Notes under the pieces: model-generated
What the model was told of the DNA's origin: nothing
The model's database searches: none
Seen by the model: the letters and a program-made list of their open reading frames with translations, nothing else
Assembly: GCA_026413225.1 (NCBI GenBank)
Contig: CM048572.1
Location: forward strand, 2,232,001 to 2,296,000
Reading direction: 5' to 3'
DNA from: Otis tarda
Taxonomy: Eukaryota; Chordata; Aves; Otidiformes; Otididae
DNA: 64,000 nucleotides
Shown here: piece by piece, positions 36,481 to 47,639 of the stretch
Position numbering within the stretch: the first letter of the stretch is position 1
How the letters are laid out: every line of letters begins with the position of its first letter
Made by a program: the position numbers and the translations under genes

Positions 36481-39400
36481 TTGCAAGAATGTATATTTAA
36501 AATTGTGAGAAAATTATATTGCAGTAGACATTCAGAATAAATTTGTAATTCCTATTTAACATCAAACCAGAAAACTAACACTTCAGTGTGTTTGTACCAC
36601 AAGGCCTTTCCTAGAATTACATGAACTATGGATTTTACATTTCTCTGGAAAAAAAAAAAAAGGGGAAAAAATAAAAATGTGATAGGGCAAATTGCAAAAT
36701 AGATTTTAGCTAAATGAATACATCTAGGCATTCCCTGCTGCTGGCTAAACTCTTCAGCATTTTTGTTTAAGGTACACACAGTGCAGAAGAGTCAATGCAT
36801 TTCATAGGGAAGTGTTGAAAGGCAACATTTTTCGTAACAACACGATATTTTGACATTTCCATCTCCTTTCTTTTTGCCAAGTCTGCCAGTGAATTTTGTC
36901 TCCACAGAATCCAATTTTCAGTGAATTTGAATAGCTTGTGAAAAATCTTTCTTCAATATTTCCATCGAGTTCCTTCCGAGAAGCTTCAGGCTGGGAAGTG
37001 TTAATGCCATATTAAAATGGAAGCACAGTTACAAATTCCCACTGGATTTGCAGATTCTTAGATCTCACAATTACTCCCCTTAATACATTTCTCTTTTTTG
37101 TCTTTCATTTTCACAGGAGGTATACTTTGCAAACTTCTTTTGCAGATACGAAAAAATCTCGCTCCTGTCTTCAATTAATGCTGTAATGGATTATTGGATA
37201 AAATAGCACTAAAATAGCGTCCAACATCGATTTTATTAGGGTTTGCTCATTGGGCTGCGCTAGCAAAATTCTAAGCTCTCTTCTACAGTGCTAATCTAAA
37301 ACAACAGCAAAACCCCAGGCCAAACATCTGCTCGGATGGGATGGGCACAGGACCAGTGATGGGGATGGGGAGGTGGGCAGGCAGGGGGGAGTCAGGATGG
37401 GCTTCTCCCTACAAAGTACTGAAAAGGCATTGATTTTGGTTGTAAGGCAGACAAGCCTAGATCCTGAAAAGATGTTTTTACTGTTTAAATAATGAAATAA
37501 TTAAAATATTTAAAAAATATAATATACATTATATAATAATAATTACTAATGAAATACTTGCTTAATGCTGTACGATGTATTACTGAAGCCAGTTATCCCA
37601 TCTGGAGTGTGTGAAGTCAAGCACGTGTGTCAGGTTTTGCAAGACATGGGCTGTAATTTACAACTTCGATTTCTAGAGCTGTGCTCCCACATGGAAAACA
37701 CTATCGAGAGGTCCTTCACACCACAAACCCAAGGGGCAGGATTCTCTGTATTTCAGGAAGAAGTCAAGCGAGTTATGGCTTTCAGTCTTGTAGAAAATGG
37801 GATTTCCTTTTTCCCAATATGGTAACAGTTTGTTACACTACATAGGCGATTGAAATACAGAACCATGACTGTAACAGAGATTACTACGGTAAACACATAA
37901 GAATTTAATTTTCAGGTTATTAAAAACCAACGTTTATTTAAGATCCTTTCTGAATTAGATATGTTAAAAGTTCCCATTTTTGAGAATTCAATTTCTGTCA
38001 GTACTTAATGTATGCCAAAGATTGAGAAGGTCTGCAACACTGGTAAAATCTGTCCCTGGAAGTTTACGTATCTCAACTTTTTTTTTAAGTGGCTTTTTTT
38101 TTTAATCTAGGAGCTGAAACAGCTTTCTCTGTCAGCAAGGGTTTTTTTTCTTCATCTTCATGGAAAAATCTAGAAAAGAAAACATTGCTAATCAGGCAAG
38201 TACAATTTTACTTGCAAGTTCTTTTTTTTTGCAAGATGTATCATTCAAAACTCATACGTATTTTTATTTCTTCCACGAACCAATTTAATGTTTCAAACTT
38301 TGAGTAGATTTTCAAAAAAGAATGAAACCCTAGTGAAAATTGCAAGGTACTTTCCGCAGTCGCGGAATATCACAGTAGACTTGGATTGCTTTTAAGCACG
38401 TCCAACGTGTAAGGAACGTAAGACAGCTTCAGCTGTCTTGCTGAGAAAACCCACGTGCTTCAGCCGTAGCTTGCGCTTCTTCCGCACGACCGGTGTTGAA
38501 ATGTGCCATGCAAAGCCAGTTCCATACATTAAAGGAAAATAAGGCATTTTGAAACCCTAAGCTAATCACATAAAACTTATCTTGCACTTTGGAAATTGAA
38601 AAGTGGTGTAGTAAGTTCAAGGTTAATTTTGCCATTTTAATAGCTCAAAACTTTCTGTAAATAGCTAGTGAGCATGTATCTGTCACAATGTTTGTAAAAT
38701 CGTTAAAAAGAACGTTACACATTTCAGTTCAAACATTAATCCACACTGAATATATATATATTATTATACTTTTAAGGATAAAGAGAACCCTAATCACAAT
38801 CTTCATTAAGGTGGCACTTGCTGGGTTTGGATTTTTTCAATCAATCTTCTGGAAGCAGAGACTTTGATCACTACATAATGTCAGCACAGAGCCCCATGCC
38901 ATCGGACGCAAGATGTGCGAACAGAATAAGACATTTGGCGCATCTATAGAGAAACACAGCTACCGAAACACTCTTAAAACACAGTCGGTGGATTTTCCCC
39001 CCAAAATTAAAAACATCTGTAGTTACAGGTACACACCTTCATCTCCTCGTTAGACACCTGCAATACACTGAGACAGCAAAGTCACCACGCAGTTCTTAGG
39101 AGGAGTTTCTGAAGAGCTTCACAAATACACAAATGGGCAGAGGGCTTGAAGGAAGTTCGGCTTGTTAAACACGCTAACTTTTAAAACTGAGCTGTATTAT
39201 CTCATCTTTTGACACATTCTAAATTAACACTAATCGAGAAATGAAGAAAAAAAAGAAAGTCTAAGCAGAACATGGAAACACTTTTTTTTTTTTTTTTTAA
39301 TTAGAGCTTTGAAGAGGTGCTTTTTGCATTTCAGGGTTCCTTTGACACATTTAATATTGATTGATGGTTTACATTGTAGCTAGACTTTATTACCATCTAC

Positions 39401-40542
39401 TTATAGCATGAAATAAATAAAACTGATGATCCATATATATTGCATATTGGAAGCACTTCAGTCTCAGTGATCACTAAGATCAACTGGTATATGATGATTT
39501 TGTCAAAGCACTTCCCCAGCATCATTACAGAACTGTGACTTAGAGAGTGGCTAAAACATTAGTTTATAAACTTTTTTTTTCCCACTACTTTGGTAGTTTA
39601 AGCAACACCATCAATCCAAGACTCTTTGAAAATTAATGCCTTGTAGTTTAAAGATGCAAAAAATTCTGCATATTCTACTGTGAATTTTTTAAATACAAGC
39701 TTAATTTCAAAGGGTAAAAAATATACTAAAAAAAAAAGGAAATACAGTACAAAAAAGCAGCTTGTATTTTAAATTAAATGCTGTTGAGCTTAGTGCAGCA
39801 TCAGTTTGTGTGGATTTGTGTGCATAGTATAGAAATTTATTTCTCCTCTGATTTATGTTGCTGACAATAATCACACCAAATTTGATACATTAACAATCGA
39901 AACCAGTTGGAAAAAAAAATGCTACAAAAGATAAGTTCTTTGCAAACGGGAAATGTAATATTGAGGTCTGCAGGTACTCACCTCTGTACCTGAAGATGAG
40001 TACTTTTAATATTTTTTTTTAAGTCTTTATGTACAAAGTGATTCCCAGATATTGCAAGGAAAAACTCTTAGTGTTTTCAGCATCATTCAAGATATAAGAT
40101 GATTTCTGGCACCTTTCTTTATAGATGTCTCTAAATTACAAAGCCTATGTTTTCCATCAGCAGAAGCAGCTTACTGCAGTAAGTACATGACAGATTCTAT
40201 CAGCTCATTCAAAAGATCAGTTAGTCATTAAAATAACGAGTTTTAACTCATAATGTTGCCTTCTGAAACATCATACACCTGACTCAGGTATCTTCTACTC
40301 ACATAGTAACTACAAGCCTCTCCAAAGTCTTCTGTACATTTTCAGGTCAAAAGGAAACATAAAAAAACAGTGCAAGACAATTTCCTGAATAACCAAGAGA
40401 TGACACCTTCCTCGACAATGTTTAGTATCACTGAAGGATTTTGAAAGAAAGAGGCAGGAACTGGAAAAGAAAGGGACAGGATCTGTTACACACTTGAGGA
40501 ACAGACTCAAGGAGCTCTGTCCTACGTGAGCAGAGAGCAGCC
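36481..40542 (-). other. repeat-free AT-rich block, possible 3' UTR
   Basis: About 4 kb with no CR1 or LTR, many T/A runs (36650-36661, 37500-37545, 39283-39300) and several TTTATT strings (AATAAA on the minus strand). Downstream on the minus strand of the candidate terminal exon at 40543-40600, it would fit a long 3' UTR. This is inference from composition and position only; an intergenic block is equally possible. The plus-strand frame 37565-37825 has no motif. Confidence 0.25.
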
Positions 40543-40600
40543 CTAATCATCCATGCTGAGGTCTCCAAATTCTCTGTAGTGCAACTGGAACAGCCGTTGC
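40543..40600 (-). CDS. candidate terminal coding exon (unidentified)
   Basis: On the minus strand, an AG acceptor (CTTCTTAAAG, after a moderate pyrimidine tract) precedes 58 nt. These read QRLFQLHYREFGDLSMDD and then TAG at 40545-40543. The acidic end and mixed composition look like a real C-terminus, but I cannot name the protein. The short length makes chance possible. Confidence 0.25.
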
Positions 40601-40782
40601 CTTTAAGAAGCTATAGCCTCTCAGCCAAGGAGAAATCTGGCACATCTTCCACAAAAAGACACACACATGTGTACATAAAAAGGAAGTGAAAAAAAAAGTC
40701 AAACAAGCCCAGAATAGTCAATAAAGGACAAAAACATACTGCCTCCACCACAAATCCATCTGTTTTCCCATCTCCTATCTAA

Positions 40783-40787
40783 GCAGC
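40783..40787 (+). repeat. target-site duplication, left (GCAGC)
   Basis: Matches 41234-41238 exactly across the LTR. The next base is T on both sides, so a 6-bp duplication overlapping the LTR's first base cannot be excluded. Confidence 0.75.
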
Positions 40788-41233
40788 TGTCCCGGAGCTG
40801 GGAGAGGAGCTGGAGCTGGTGGCCCCTGTGGCTGGGGACGCAGCTGGGGTAGGTCACAAATGAGCCCACAGCTGGGCCAGGTTACCCAAACTGGCCCAAG
40901 GGCAGTTCCATTCCATGGGCCATCTGCTCACGGTATCCAGTGGGGAGGGTGCTGGGGGGAGGGTGCTGGTGCTCAGGAGGGGGCCAGGCACCAGGATCCC
41001 CTGTGAGCTCCGGTACTGGAAATGACGTGCTTGAGTATATTCTGTTACTGGTTTTGGTTTGTTTTCAATCTGTTTTCTTTTCTTCTGTTGTTCTCTTAAA
41101 CTTTTTTTTTAAATCTCAACCCCCAGGTTTTTCCTTCTTTTCTTTACCAGTTCTCCTCCCCGTCCCACTGGAGGGTGGGGGCAGTGACTGAAAGACCGTG
41201 TAGCTTGGTCCTGAGTGGGGCTAAACTACGACA
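40788..41233 (+). mobile_element. endogenous retrovirus solo LTR, 446 bp
   Basis: Begins TGTCCCGG and ends ACTACGACA (TG...CA). It is flanked by the direct repeat GCAGC at 40783-40787 and 41234-41238, a 5-bp target-site duplication. The interior matches a common avian LTR: CCAAACTGGCCCAAGG, ATTCCATTCCATGGGCC, ATCTCAACCCCCAGG and GGGGCTAAACTACGACA. The polyadenylation signal region is decayed to AAAC plus a T-run. No internal retroviral sequence follows, so this is a solo LTR. It contains a perfect 14-bp tandem duplication at 40942-40969. Confidence 0.8.
40942..40969 (+). repeat. 14-bp perfect tandem duplication
   Basis: Two exact copies of GGGGAGGGTGCTGG inside the LTR. Confidence 0.9.
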
Positions 41234-41238
41234 GCAGC
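41234..41238 (+). repeat. target-site duplication, right (GCAGC)
   Basis: Partner of 40783-40787. Confidence 0.75.
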
Positions 41239-41323
41239 TTTTATTGCTACCTTCAAAATGGAGCTCATCTGAAAAGGAAACACACGAGTGTGTAATCATC
41301 TTAACATTTTTTTCTTTTCCAGA

Positions 41324-41840
41324 TGTAGTCATTGATTGTAGTGTAGTTGAGTGTAGGAACGTAGTCACGGACCCCCGCTGTATGCTAAACGAAAATCATT
41401 TATTGTTACAGCTTATGTGCTTATATACCCTCCGATCGCCCAACCACCACCTTTATCTTGTTTTCCTTCTCTTGGAAAGTCCCTTGTTTCTCATTCCCAT
41501 GGCTTCTTGTTTCTCATTCTCATGCCTTCTGATACTTGTCGTCCCCAACAGTTGAGGATCTCTTTCCTGGTTCTGATTTGTGGTGAAGTTCACAGGCCAT
41601 CTTGATTCCTTTCCAGTCCTTTGAAAACCAAGGTACAGAGTTACTCTTTACAAAAGAAACCTGAGTTTTCTGCTGGGAGCAGGAAACTAGCATTCCCTGT
41701 TGTACCTGAGAACATAGCCTGGCTGACTTCTCCTTCAGAGCTTTAGCTTGTTTGAGTTTTGTCCTGCTCCAGGGCCCGATCCTGTAATCACCAGGCACCC
41801 AGTTGATGTGTTTCCTATGGGTTGAGTTACGCAGTCTGCA
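41324..41840 (-). mobile_element. retroviral LTR (minus), TATA and poly(A) signal
   Basis: In the minus direction it shows a TATA box TATATAA (41427-41421) and an AATAAA signal (41404-41399) about 20 bp apart, as in compact avian retroviral LTRs. It ends ...CAATCAATGACTACA at 41324. A purine run GAGGGGGA (41852-41845) precedes the proposed 5' edge and could be a polypurine tract, suggesting a 3' LTR with a little internal sequence. The 5' edge is uncertain and no target-site duplication was found. The minus-strand 92-codon frame (41798-41520) lies within U3 and is not a retroviral gene I recognise. Confidence 0.6.
41483..41528 (+). repeat. 23-bp tandem duplication in LTR U3
   Basis: CTTGTTTCTCATTCCCATGG plus CTT is repeated with two mismatches (41483-41505, 41506-41528). 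Repeats of this kind in U3 can be enhancer duplications (inference). Confidence 0.85.
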
Positions 41841-41844
41841 TTAG

Positions 41845-41852
41845 TCCCCCTC
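41845..41852 (-). promoter_or_regulatory. possible polypurine tract
   Basis: GAGGGGGA on the minus strand, a few bases before the proposed LTR 5' edge. It is short for a polypurine tract. Confidence 0.3.
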
Positions 41853-44395
41853 AAACGGAATCCGGATTTGTAAAGCCACAGGAAGTCTGGAGTTTGCGTT
41901 ACAGGGGATAACTATTTTCTAGAGAGCATCCCTTCCAGCTCCTCAACCTGAGCTTAAGGATGGCGTAGGTTTGCTATTTTTCGGCCATTTGCAGCTGGCC
42001 ATCTCTGTGCCCAGATTGTACCTAGCTGGTGCAAGTTAAAGCTTGCTCTCATATAGTCTTGGGCAAAGAATGAGAGAAATGTGATGGTTTCAGGTTATAC
42101 GCCTCAATTTTAAATATAGTCCTGCAATTTTGAGCAGGAATAAAATTGATCCTTTAGCAAATATTTCTCGCTGATATCTAAAAAGGCCATCTGCAACAGG
42201 ACCCACTTGGCTTTCTCTTCCTTGCATTTGATTACAAATGTTAAATATTACTGGAACTTCTTAGGCATATCAGATTTTTTTTTCCTGGCCGCATTGTGTG
42301 AAAGGAGGCACCCCTAAAATCTGTAGTCCCCTCTCCCCTGTCTTATCTTAGAGAAAAGTCTTTGCAAATTCTTACCCATCTGACACTGAACATTGTAATC
42401 CAAGGGAAGGATACAGATAAATAATATCCAAACAATTACAGGCAATTTATTTTTCCTCTGTGCAAACAAAATAACATAGAATAGGCTAGAATGCAAGCCA
42501 TCGTTAGTTTCTGCTTGTGGATCGCAACGCCAGTTGTAGTAGGGTTGATGCTACCATTGCCGTTGGGGCTTAACGACCGGAGAGGACTTGGAGCATCTCA
42601 TGCATAGGCCTATATGGAGATAAAAATTTTGCAGTAAAGGAAACAAATGATGCTCTGAAAAAAGGAATTACATCTGATTTATTTTTTTTTGGTCATGCAA
42701 TTCTCGCAAAGTCACTGGTAAATGAAAGATGTCTTGTAACTTGCAGACCGGTCTTGCACTTTGGCAGATGTTTTGTCTCACCTTATAATACTTACGATAA
42801 AAAGGGATAAAATCAGTCTTCCATTTCAGGATATTGCTTCTAATATGAGACTTGCTCTTCTTCAGTTAAACAAATCCTGTATAAAAATGAAAAAGTATTT
42901 ATTTTCCATGCAACTCATCATAGATGCAATTTCTGAGGCAAATCAGAAGGAAACACAAGGAAAGTCAAAGACATGGTTGACACAGTATCTCAGTATTATT
43001 TTTTTTAATTTGTTTTTTTATATGCCTTGTTTTTTTTCCACAAATCTTGTATAAAGCTTCAGTGAAGGTGGAATGAAATTAGCAGCAATACTGATGCCAT
43101 TTAGAACTAAATCCCTCTCTCTCTACCTCTCGCTGCTTCTGGTGAAGCTGAGAATATCAGCAGTGGGGACACCAGAGCTGCCAGGGCTTCCCCAGCCCCC
43201 TTCCCCAAACCGCAGGGACAAGGACGGGCTCTACAGCTGCAGCCTCAGTTGGCACTGATGGTCCCGGATCCGTAAAATGAACAAACCATTCCTCCCTGCC
43301 ATGAGCCTAAGCCATCTGGAAAGTATCTATGGGTTTGGGTGGGAACAGTGAGAGCTAATATTTTCTTCTAAGAAGAAAAGTTGGGAATTTTCAGCATTGA
43401 GAAAGAGATGGGGAGTCCTGACAAGAACATCAAACAATCTGCTCAGTTCCAGTTAGCACTGGAGGTCGTGCCTTCTCCTAGCTTTGGTGCTATGGACTTT
43501 AACCCCCACATCAGGATGTCTGAGGGTTGTCTGGGCTTTTGTTTGTTTTCCCCCCTTCTGAAGGAAAGGATAGTAGCTATGGCTGAAAAATACCCACAAC
43601 ATGCTGGCACTTCCAGTGAGCCTGAGAACTTCCCACTGCTGAACCTGAGTGTGGTGGTGATGCTCCCAGGCTTAAGCTGGTTGCTAGATTTGAGGTCAAG
43701 AGGAGATATTCCACAGGAAAGACTGGCAGGAATAGTTGTGGGTATTTTGTTGCCTTTTTCTGTGAAGCAAGAGGTGATTTTCTCCTTAGCGCATGCCGTC
43801 AGTTTTCTGCTGTCAGGCACACCTTTCCTTTTCTCTCCTTACGCTTATTTATCCTCTCACCCAATTTCACCAGCATCGTTAGATCAGCTCTCTAGTGGAT
43901 TTAGCAGTTTCTACCTCATCTCTGCTGCCTTTTAGAGACTTAAATTGTCTTAATCTAGCTGTAGAAACAGTTTGTTTTCTTTGAAAACCAATCTTCTTCC
44001 CGAACAGAAACTACTTACCAACTGTGGCAACAGGCTTGAGAGTGATCCTCAAGAGCCTTAAATGTGCCCTTAAATAATGTACGTGGAGACCTGAAATACT
44101 CTTAACTACCTGCACATCAATTAGTGCGAGAAGTTGAATGCCAGATGTCTTTGGGGTGGGAATGTAGCCATTACTCTGACTTTTCTGGGGGCACCACAAA
44201 GCATTGAGAGTTGGGTCAATAATGAGAGGCAATCCATGGTCCTTTTCCTTGGGCACCGTAGCAAAGTGCCCTCCTTGCCTTCTTCAGTGCATAGAAATAG
44301 GGTGAGGCTGGGGGTCTCAGCCAGCATGCGTAGCATGACTGGCAAATACTTAAGTGCGTCGTTTTGATATAACACTTCATTTATAATACTTCATT
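41853..44395. other. mostly unique sequence
   Basis: The first few hundred bases may be decayed retroviral internal sequence but carry no readable gag, pol or env motif. Otherwise only open frames without assigned function occur (see 43381-43935). Confidence 0.4.
43381..43935 (+). other. 184-codon open frame, unidentified
   Basis: The second-longest open frame outside recognised repeats, after the 188-codon frame at 609-1175. It contains a hydrophobic middle/C-terminal part (NLSVVVMLPGLSWLLDL, LAGIVVGILLPF, LAHAVSFLLSGTPFLF) that could form two or three membrane segments. No family is recognised, and no CpG promoter, splice bounds or upstream regulatory context was seen. A chance open frame is the default explanation. 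Confidence 0.2.
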
Positions 44396-44662
44396 TGGGA
44401 GTGCTGGTCGACAGCTGAGTGAGTCTGAGCTGGCAGTGAGCCCTGGTGGCCAAGGCGGCCAATAGCATCCTGGCCTGTATCAGGAACAGCGTGGCCAGCA
44501 GGACTGGGGGAGTGATGGAGGCATCACCCCTGGAGATATTTAAAAGATGTGCAGACCTGGTGCCTAGGAACATGGTTTAGTGGTGGATTTGGCACTGTTA
44601 GGTTAATGGTTGGACTTGATGATCTTAAGGGTCTTTTCCAAACCAAATTATTCTATGATTTG
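44396..44662 (+). mobile_element. CR1 LINE with large internal deletion
   Basis: Starts GGGAGTGCTGGTCGACAGCT (ORF2, LGVLVDS region), runs to GGCCAGCAGGACTGGGG, then jumps to GAGGCATCACCCCTGGAGAT near the end of ORF2. It ends with the 3' UTR and TTATTCTATGATT. Compared with the related minus-strand copy at 24198-24905, several hundred bases between the two blocks are missing. Confidence 0.88.
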
Positions 44663-45593
44663 ATAACAAATGAAAATAACAGATTCACAGGCGCAGCCCT
44701 GGGGCTCTGCTTGCACTGTGGTTTGGGACAGGTAAGGTGGGTCAGGCTGCCCCCTTGTTTACAGCAGGATGTTTTAGGGACACCCATGCCAAGATATATC
44801 AGAGCGGCAGCTGTGGTCTCAAGTCTACACCTATGACAACTTCATCCTCTCAAGTGGTATCACCACAGGTAACTGTTGGCTCTGCTCCTGCACAACAGGG
44901 CTCTCTCCTGGGGGCTCCACGTCATTCCCCAACAGGTCTCACCCACCTTTGGAAAGACTGGGTAGGACGGGGTAGCCTCTTGAGTGTGGTTTTTACTGCC
45001 TGGTGTTCAGGTTGTGTCCAGAGGTGCCTGAGTGGAGTTCTGAGAGCATGTGGGCAGGATGGGCTCAAATTCTGCTGGGAGAACTGTGGCCAGAGAAGAG
45101 GGCTTAAGCTGCACAGCTTCATCCATACCAGAAATTAGGAAATGTCCCTAGGACATTTTGTCTGCCAAACCATGATGTGGACTTGTTTGGCAGCACCTAT
45201 TAGCGTGTGCCAAAACTACACCAGGGACTGTTCAGGAGTTTGACAGCTGACAGAGTCACAGTTAAGTCCTGGAGACACCCCTGTGCAGTTTTTTTATACA
45301 CTGGCTTGTCTTGTGATAACTCTTGAGGAAGCTTCTTTCAGAGAATAGTTAAAAAAAACACTATTTATTATTATTGATAAAATATTTCAGTGTACAAACA
45401 AAATGTAGCAGTTGGAGGAAGGACATAGGAAGTGAGTCTGCATGAAGAAGACATCTGAACAGGACATTCCTGTGATAATCTTGATAATGCTGAAGAAAAT
45501 AGCAGGGAATGAGACATCTCTTCCTCACAGAAAATGAGCAATGGCTGTCACTCTTAAGATTTTTCTCTCTCTAGAGGAAGATCCATTCTCATT
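44663..45593. other. unique sequence
   Basis: A moderately GC-rich stretch around 44700-45130 carries a 133-codon plus-strand frame (44737-45138) without motifs. Nothing else was recognised. Confidence 0.45.
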
Positions 45594-45596
45594 TAT

Positions 45597-46042
45597 AGAA
45601 TCACAGAACGGTTTGGGTGGGAAAGGACCGTTAAAGCCCATCCAGTTCAACCCCCCTGCAAGGAGTAGGGACATCTCCAACCAGATCAGGTTGCTCACAG
45701 CCCCGTCCAACCTGGCCTTGAACACTACCAGGGATGGGGCATCCACCGCCTCTCTGGGCAACCTGGGCCAGTGCTCCACCACCCTCAGGGTAAAAAATTT
45801 TTTCCTTATGTCCAGTCTGAATCTACCTCCTTCTATTTTAAACCATTACCCCTTATCCTGTCACAACAGGCCCTGCTGAAGAGTCTCTCCCCATCTTTCC
45901 TGCAGCCCCCTTTAGGCACTGGAAGGCCGCTCTCAGGTCTCCCCGGAGCCTCCTCTTCTCCAGGCTGAACAGCCCCAGCTCTCTCAGCCTGGCCTCACAG
46001 CAGAGCTGCTCCGGCCCTCTGATCATCTGCGTGGCCTCCTTA
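45597..46042 (-). mobile_element. CR1 LINE, 5'-truncated
   Basis: Minus-strand 3' UTR (GGTTTGGGTGGGAAAGGACC) plus the ORF2 end. Minus-strand frames read EHWPRLPREAVDAPS (from 45782) and [20 protein letters not shown] (within 46293-45853). Its 5' truncation point is at GTGGCCTCCT, near 46042. Confidence 0.92.
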
Positions 46043-47424
46043 CAGTTCTCGTATGTTCTTGAGCTAGACAGGATCACTGCTGCTGTGCACTGCACACCTC
46101 CTGGGTCAGAGATTTCTTCCCTTTTGAAGACAATCTGAACAATAATGGAAATCCCTATTTCTGCTTTCTGCCTAATCGGTATTAAAATAATTTTATAAAT
46201 TGGAAGAGGTTCAAGTATTTTCTGTATGATAGCACAGTGAAAAGATGCAAATACCATTGAGAAAAATACATCATAGGCTCCAGTCTTCTCCATGTGAGTA
46301 CAATATCCTCTGTGAGGCCATAGCTGCTACCATGTGCTGTGACTTGGAAAACTAAAATACATTAGCTGGCAATACGTCCATGACATCCTCAGAAGTACTT
46401 GCCAGAAGCTTGTTTCAGATCCATACCAAGTCTGGTTCTAAAAGATAACTTACCTTTTGAGCACAGGCTACATATAAATTTCCCCTACAAGTTTGCAATG
46501 TCAAAGAGCTAATTTAATATCAATTCACATACATGGGAAGTTCTAGCCTTCCAATTTAATTTTCATTTTATTCATATTTTATTCCTCATCCATCCTTAGT
46601 TACCTTATCATAGAAATTTTTTTTGTTTGTTAAAGTGGGTGTTTTCCCTTACCAGAAGTCTAAAATGTATAGCTATGCCCCTTTCTTCTGTGTTTTCTTT
46701 AGGGAGATACCTGAAGCTTCTGCACTTGTACTTTGCAATCAGTAGTCCTTCTGCTTGGATTGCCTCCCTGACTCTTGTCTTGCATGACCAAGCCATCAAC
46801 GTCCTTTGATTTTCATTAATAAGCAATTTTGTCCAGTGGCAGACATAACTTCTCCCATAGAAAAGTAGCTTTTTTTTTTTCCAGAAACCACTCTTTTTAA
46901 AGGAACTACCTTTTCCTTTCACAAATATTTCTTGTGTTATACTTCCATTAATCAACTAACTTAATCTGCAAATTCAGAATATTGTACCAAACAATCTCTG
47001 TTTTCTCCCATCTTTTGTGGCATAAGTAACATGCAATTCCACCAGTGCTGGGAAACTCATTACAGCTTGATTACAGAAATAACGTGGGAGGTGTGTCATT
47101 GATAAGGCATGTGGAAACGGGAGCAGTGGAAATAGCTGGCGTTATTAACTGGCATACAGAAAAAGAAGAATTAGCTTGCCTAAAACCATTAGGCTGCGAT
47201 TATCTAGCCTTTCCTCTCTTCTTCATCAGTGCATTCTAGCAAAATGGGAACCAAAGCAAGGATTGTGCACAGGACAGCAACTGTGTTCAGTGGGAGCTCA
47301 GCAGGCACCGGGACCCTGGGAGAAAGGATTGCTGGAGAGCACAGCTCTTTGAAGCCATTCCAAGCTTGGAATTTCACCCTAAGTAGCATTTAAATCATTC
47401 TTCATGTCATGGAAATATAATATC
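46043..47424. other. unique sequence
   Basis: AT-rich with no recognised exon. The minus-strand frame 46608-46955 (115 codons) is lysine-rich without a motif. Confidence 0.45.
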
Positions 47425-47541
47425 AGTTCCACCCCCCTGCTCCGGGCAGGGAAACCTTCCACCAGACCAGGTCACTCAAAGCCCTGTCCAACCTGGCCGT
47501 GGACACTGCCAGGGATGGGGCATCCACAAATTCTCTGGGCA
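47425..47541 (-). mobile_element. CR1 fragment (minus half of a rearranged pair)
   Basis: CCACCCCCCTGCTCCGGGCA through GGGATGGGGCATCCACAAAT is the complemented CR1 3' UTR/ORF2 end, missing the terminal tail. It joins a plus-strand CR1 end directly at about 47541. Confidence 0.8.
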
Positions 47542-47628
47542 GTTGGAGATGTCCCTGCTTCTTGCAGGGGGTTGGACTAGATGACCTTTAAAGGTCCCTT
47601 CCAACCCAAAGTATTCTGTGATTCTATG
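47542..47628 (+). mobile_element. CR1 3' end (plus half of a rearranged pair)
   Basis: GTTGGAGATGTCCCTGCTTC through GGTCCCTTCCAACCCAAAGT, ending TTCTGTGATTCTATG. It abuts the preceding minus-strand fragment with no spacer, making a head-to-head CR1 junction. Confidence 0.85.
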
Positions 47629-47639
47629 AAATTCCTGGG

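Noticed and set aside
43073-43258. Segment ending RRDKDGLYSCSLSWH, reminiscent of an Ig-domain DxGxYxC motif
   Set aside because: Only the short DGLYSC string fits. The preceding sequence has no B-strand cysteine or tryptophan pattern, so chance is likely.
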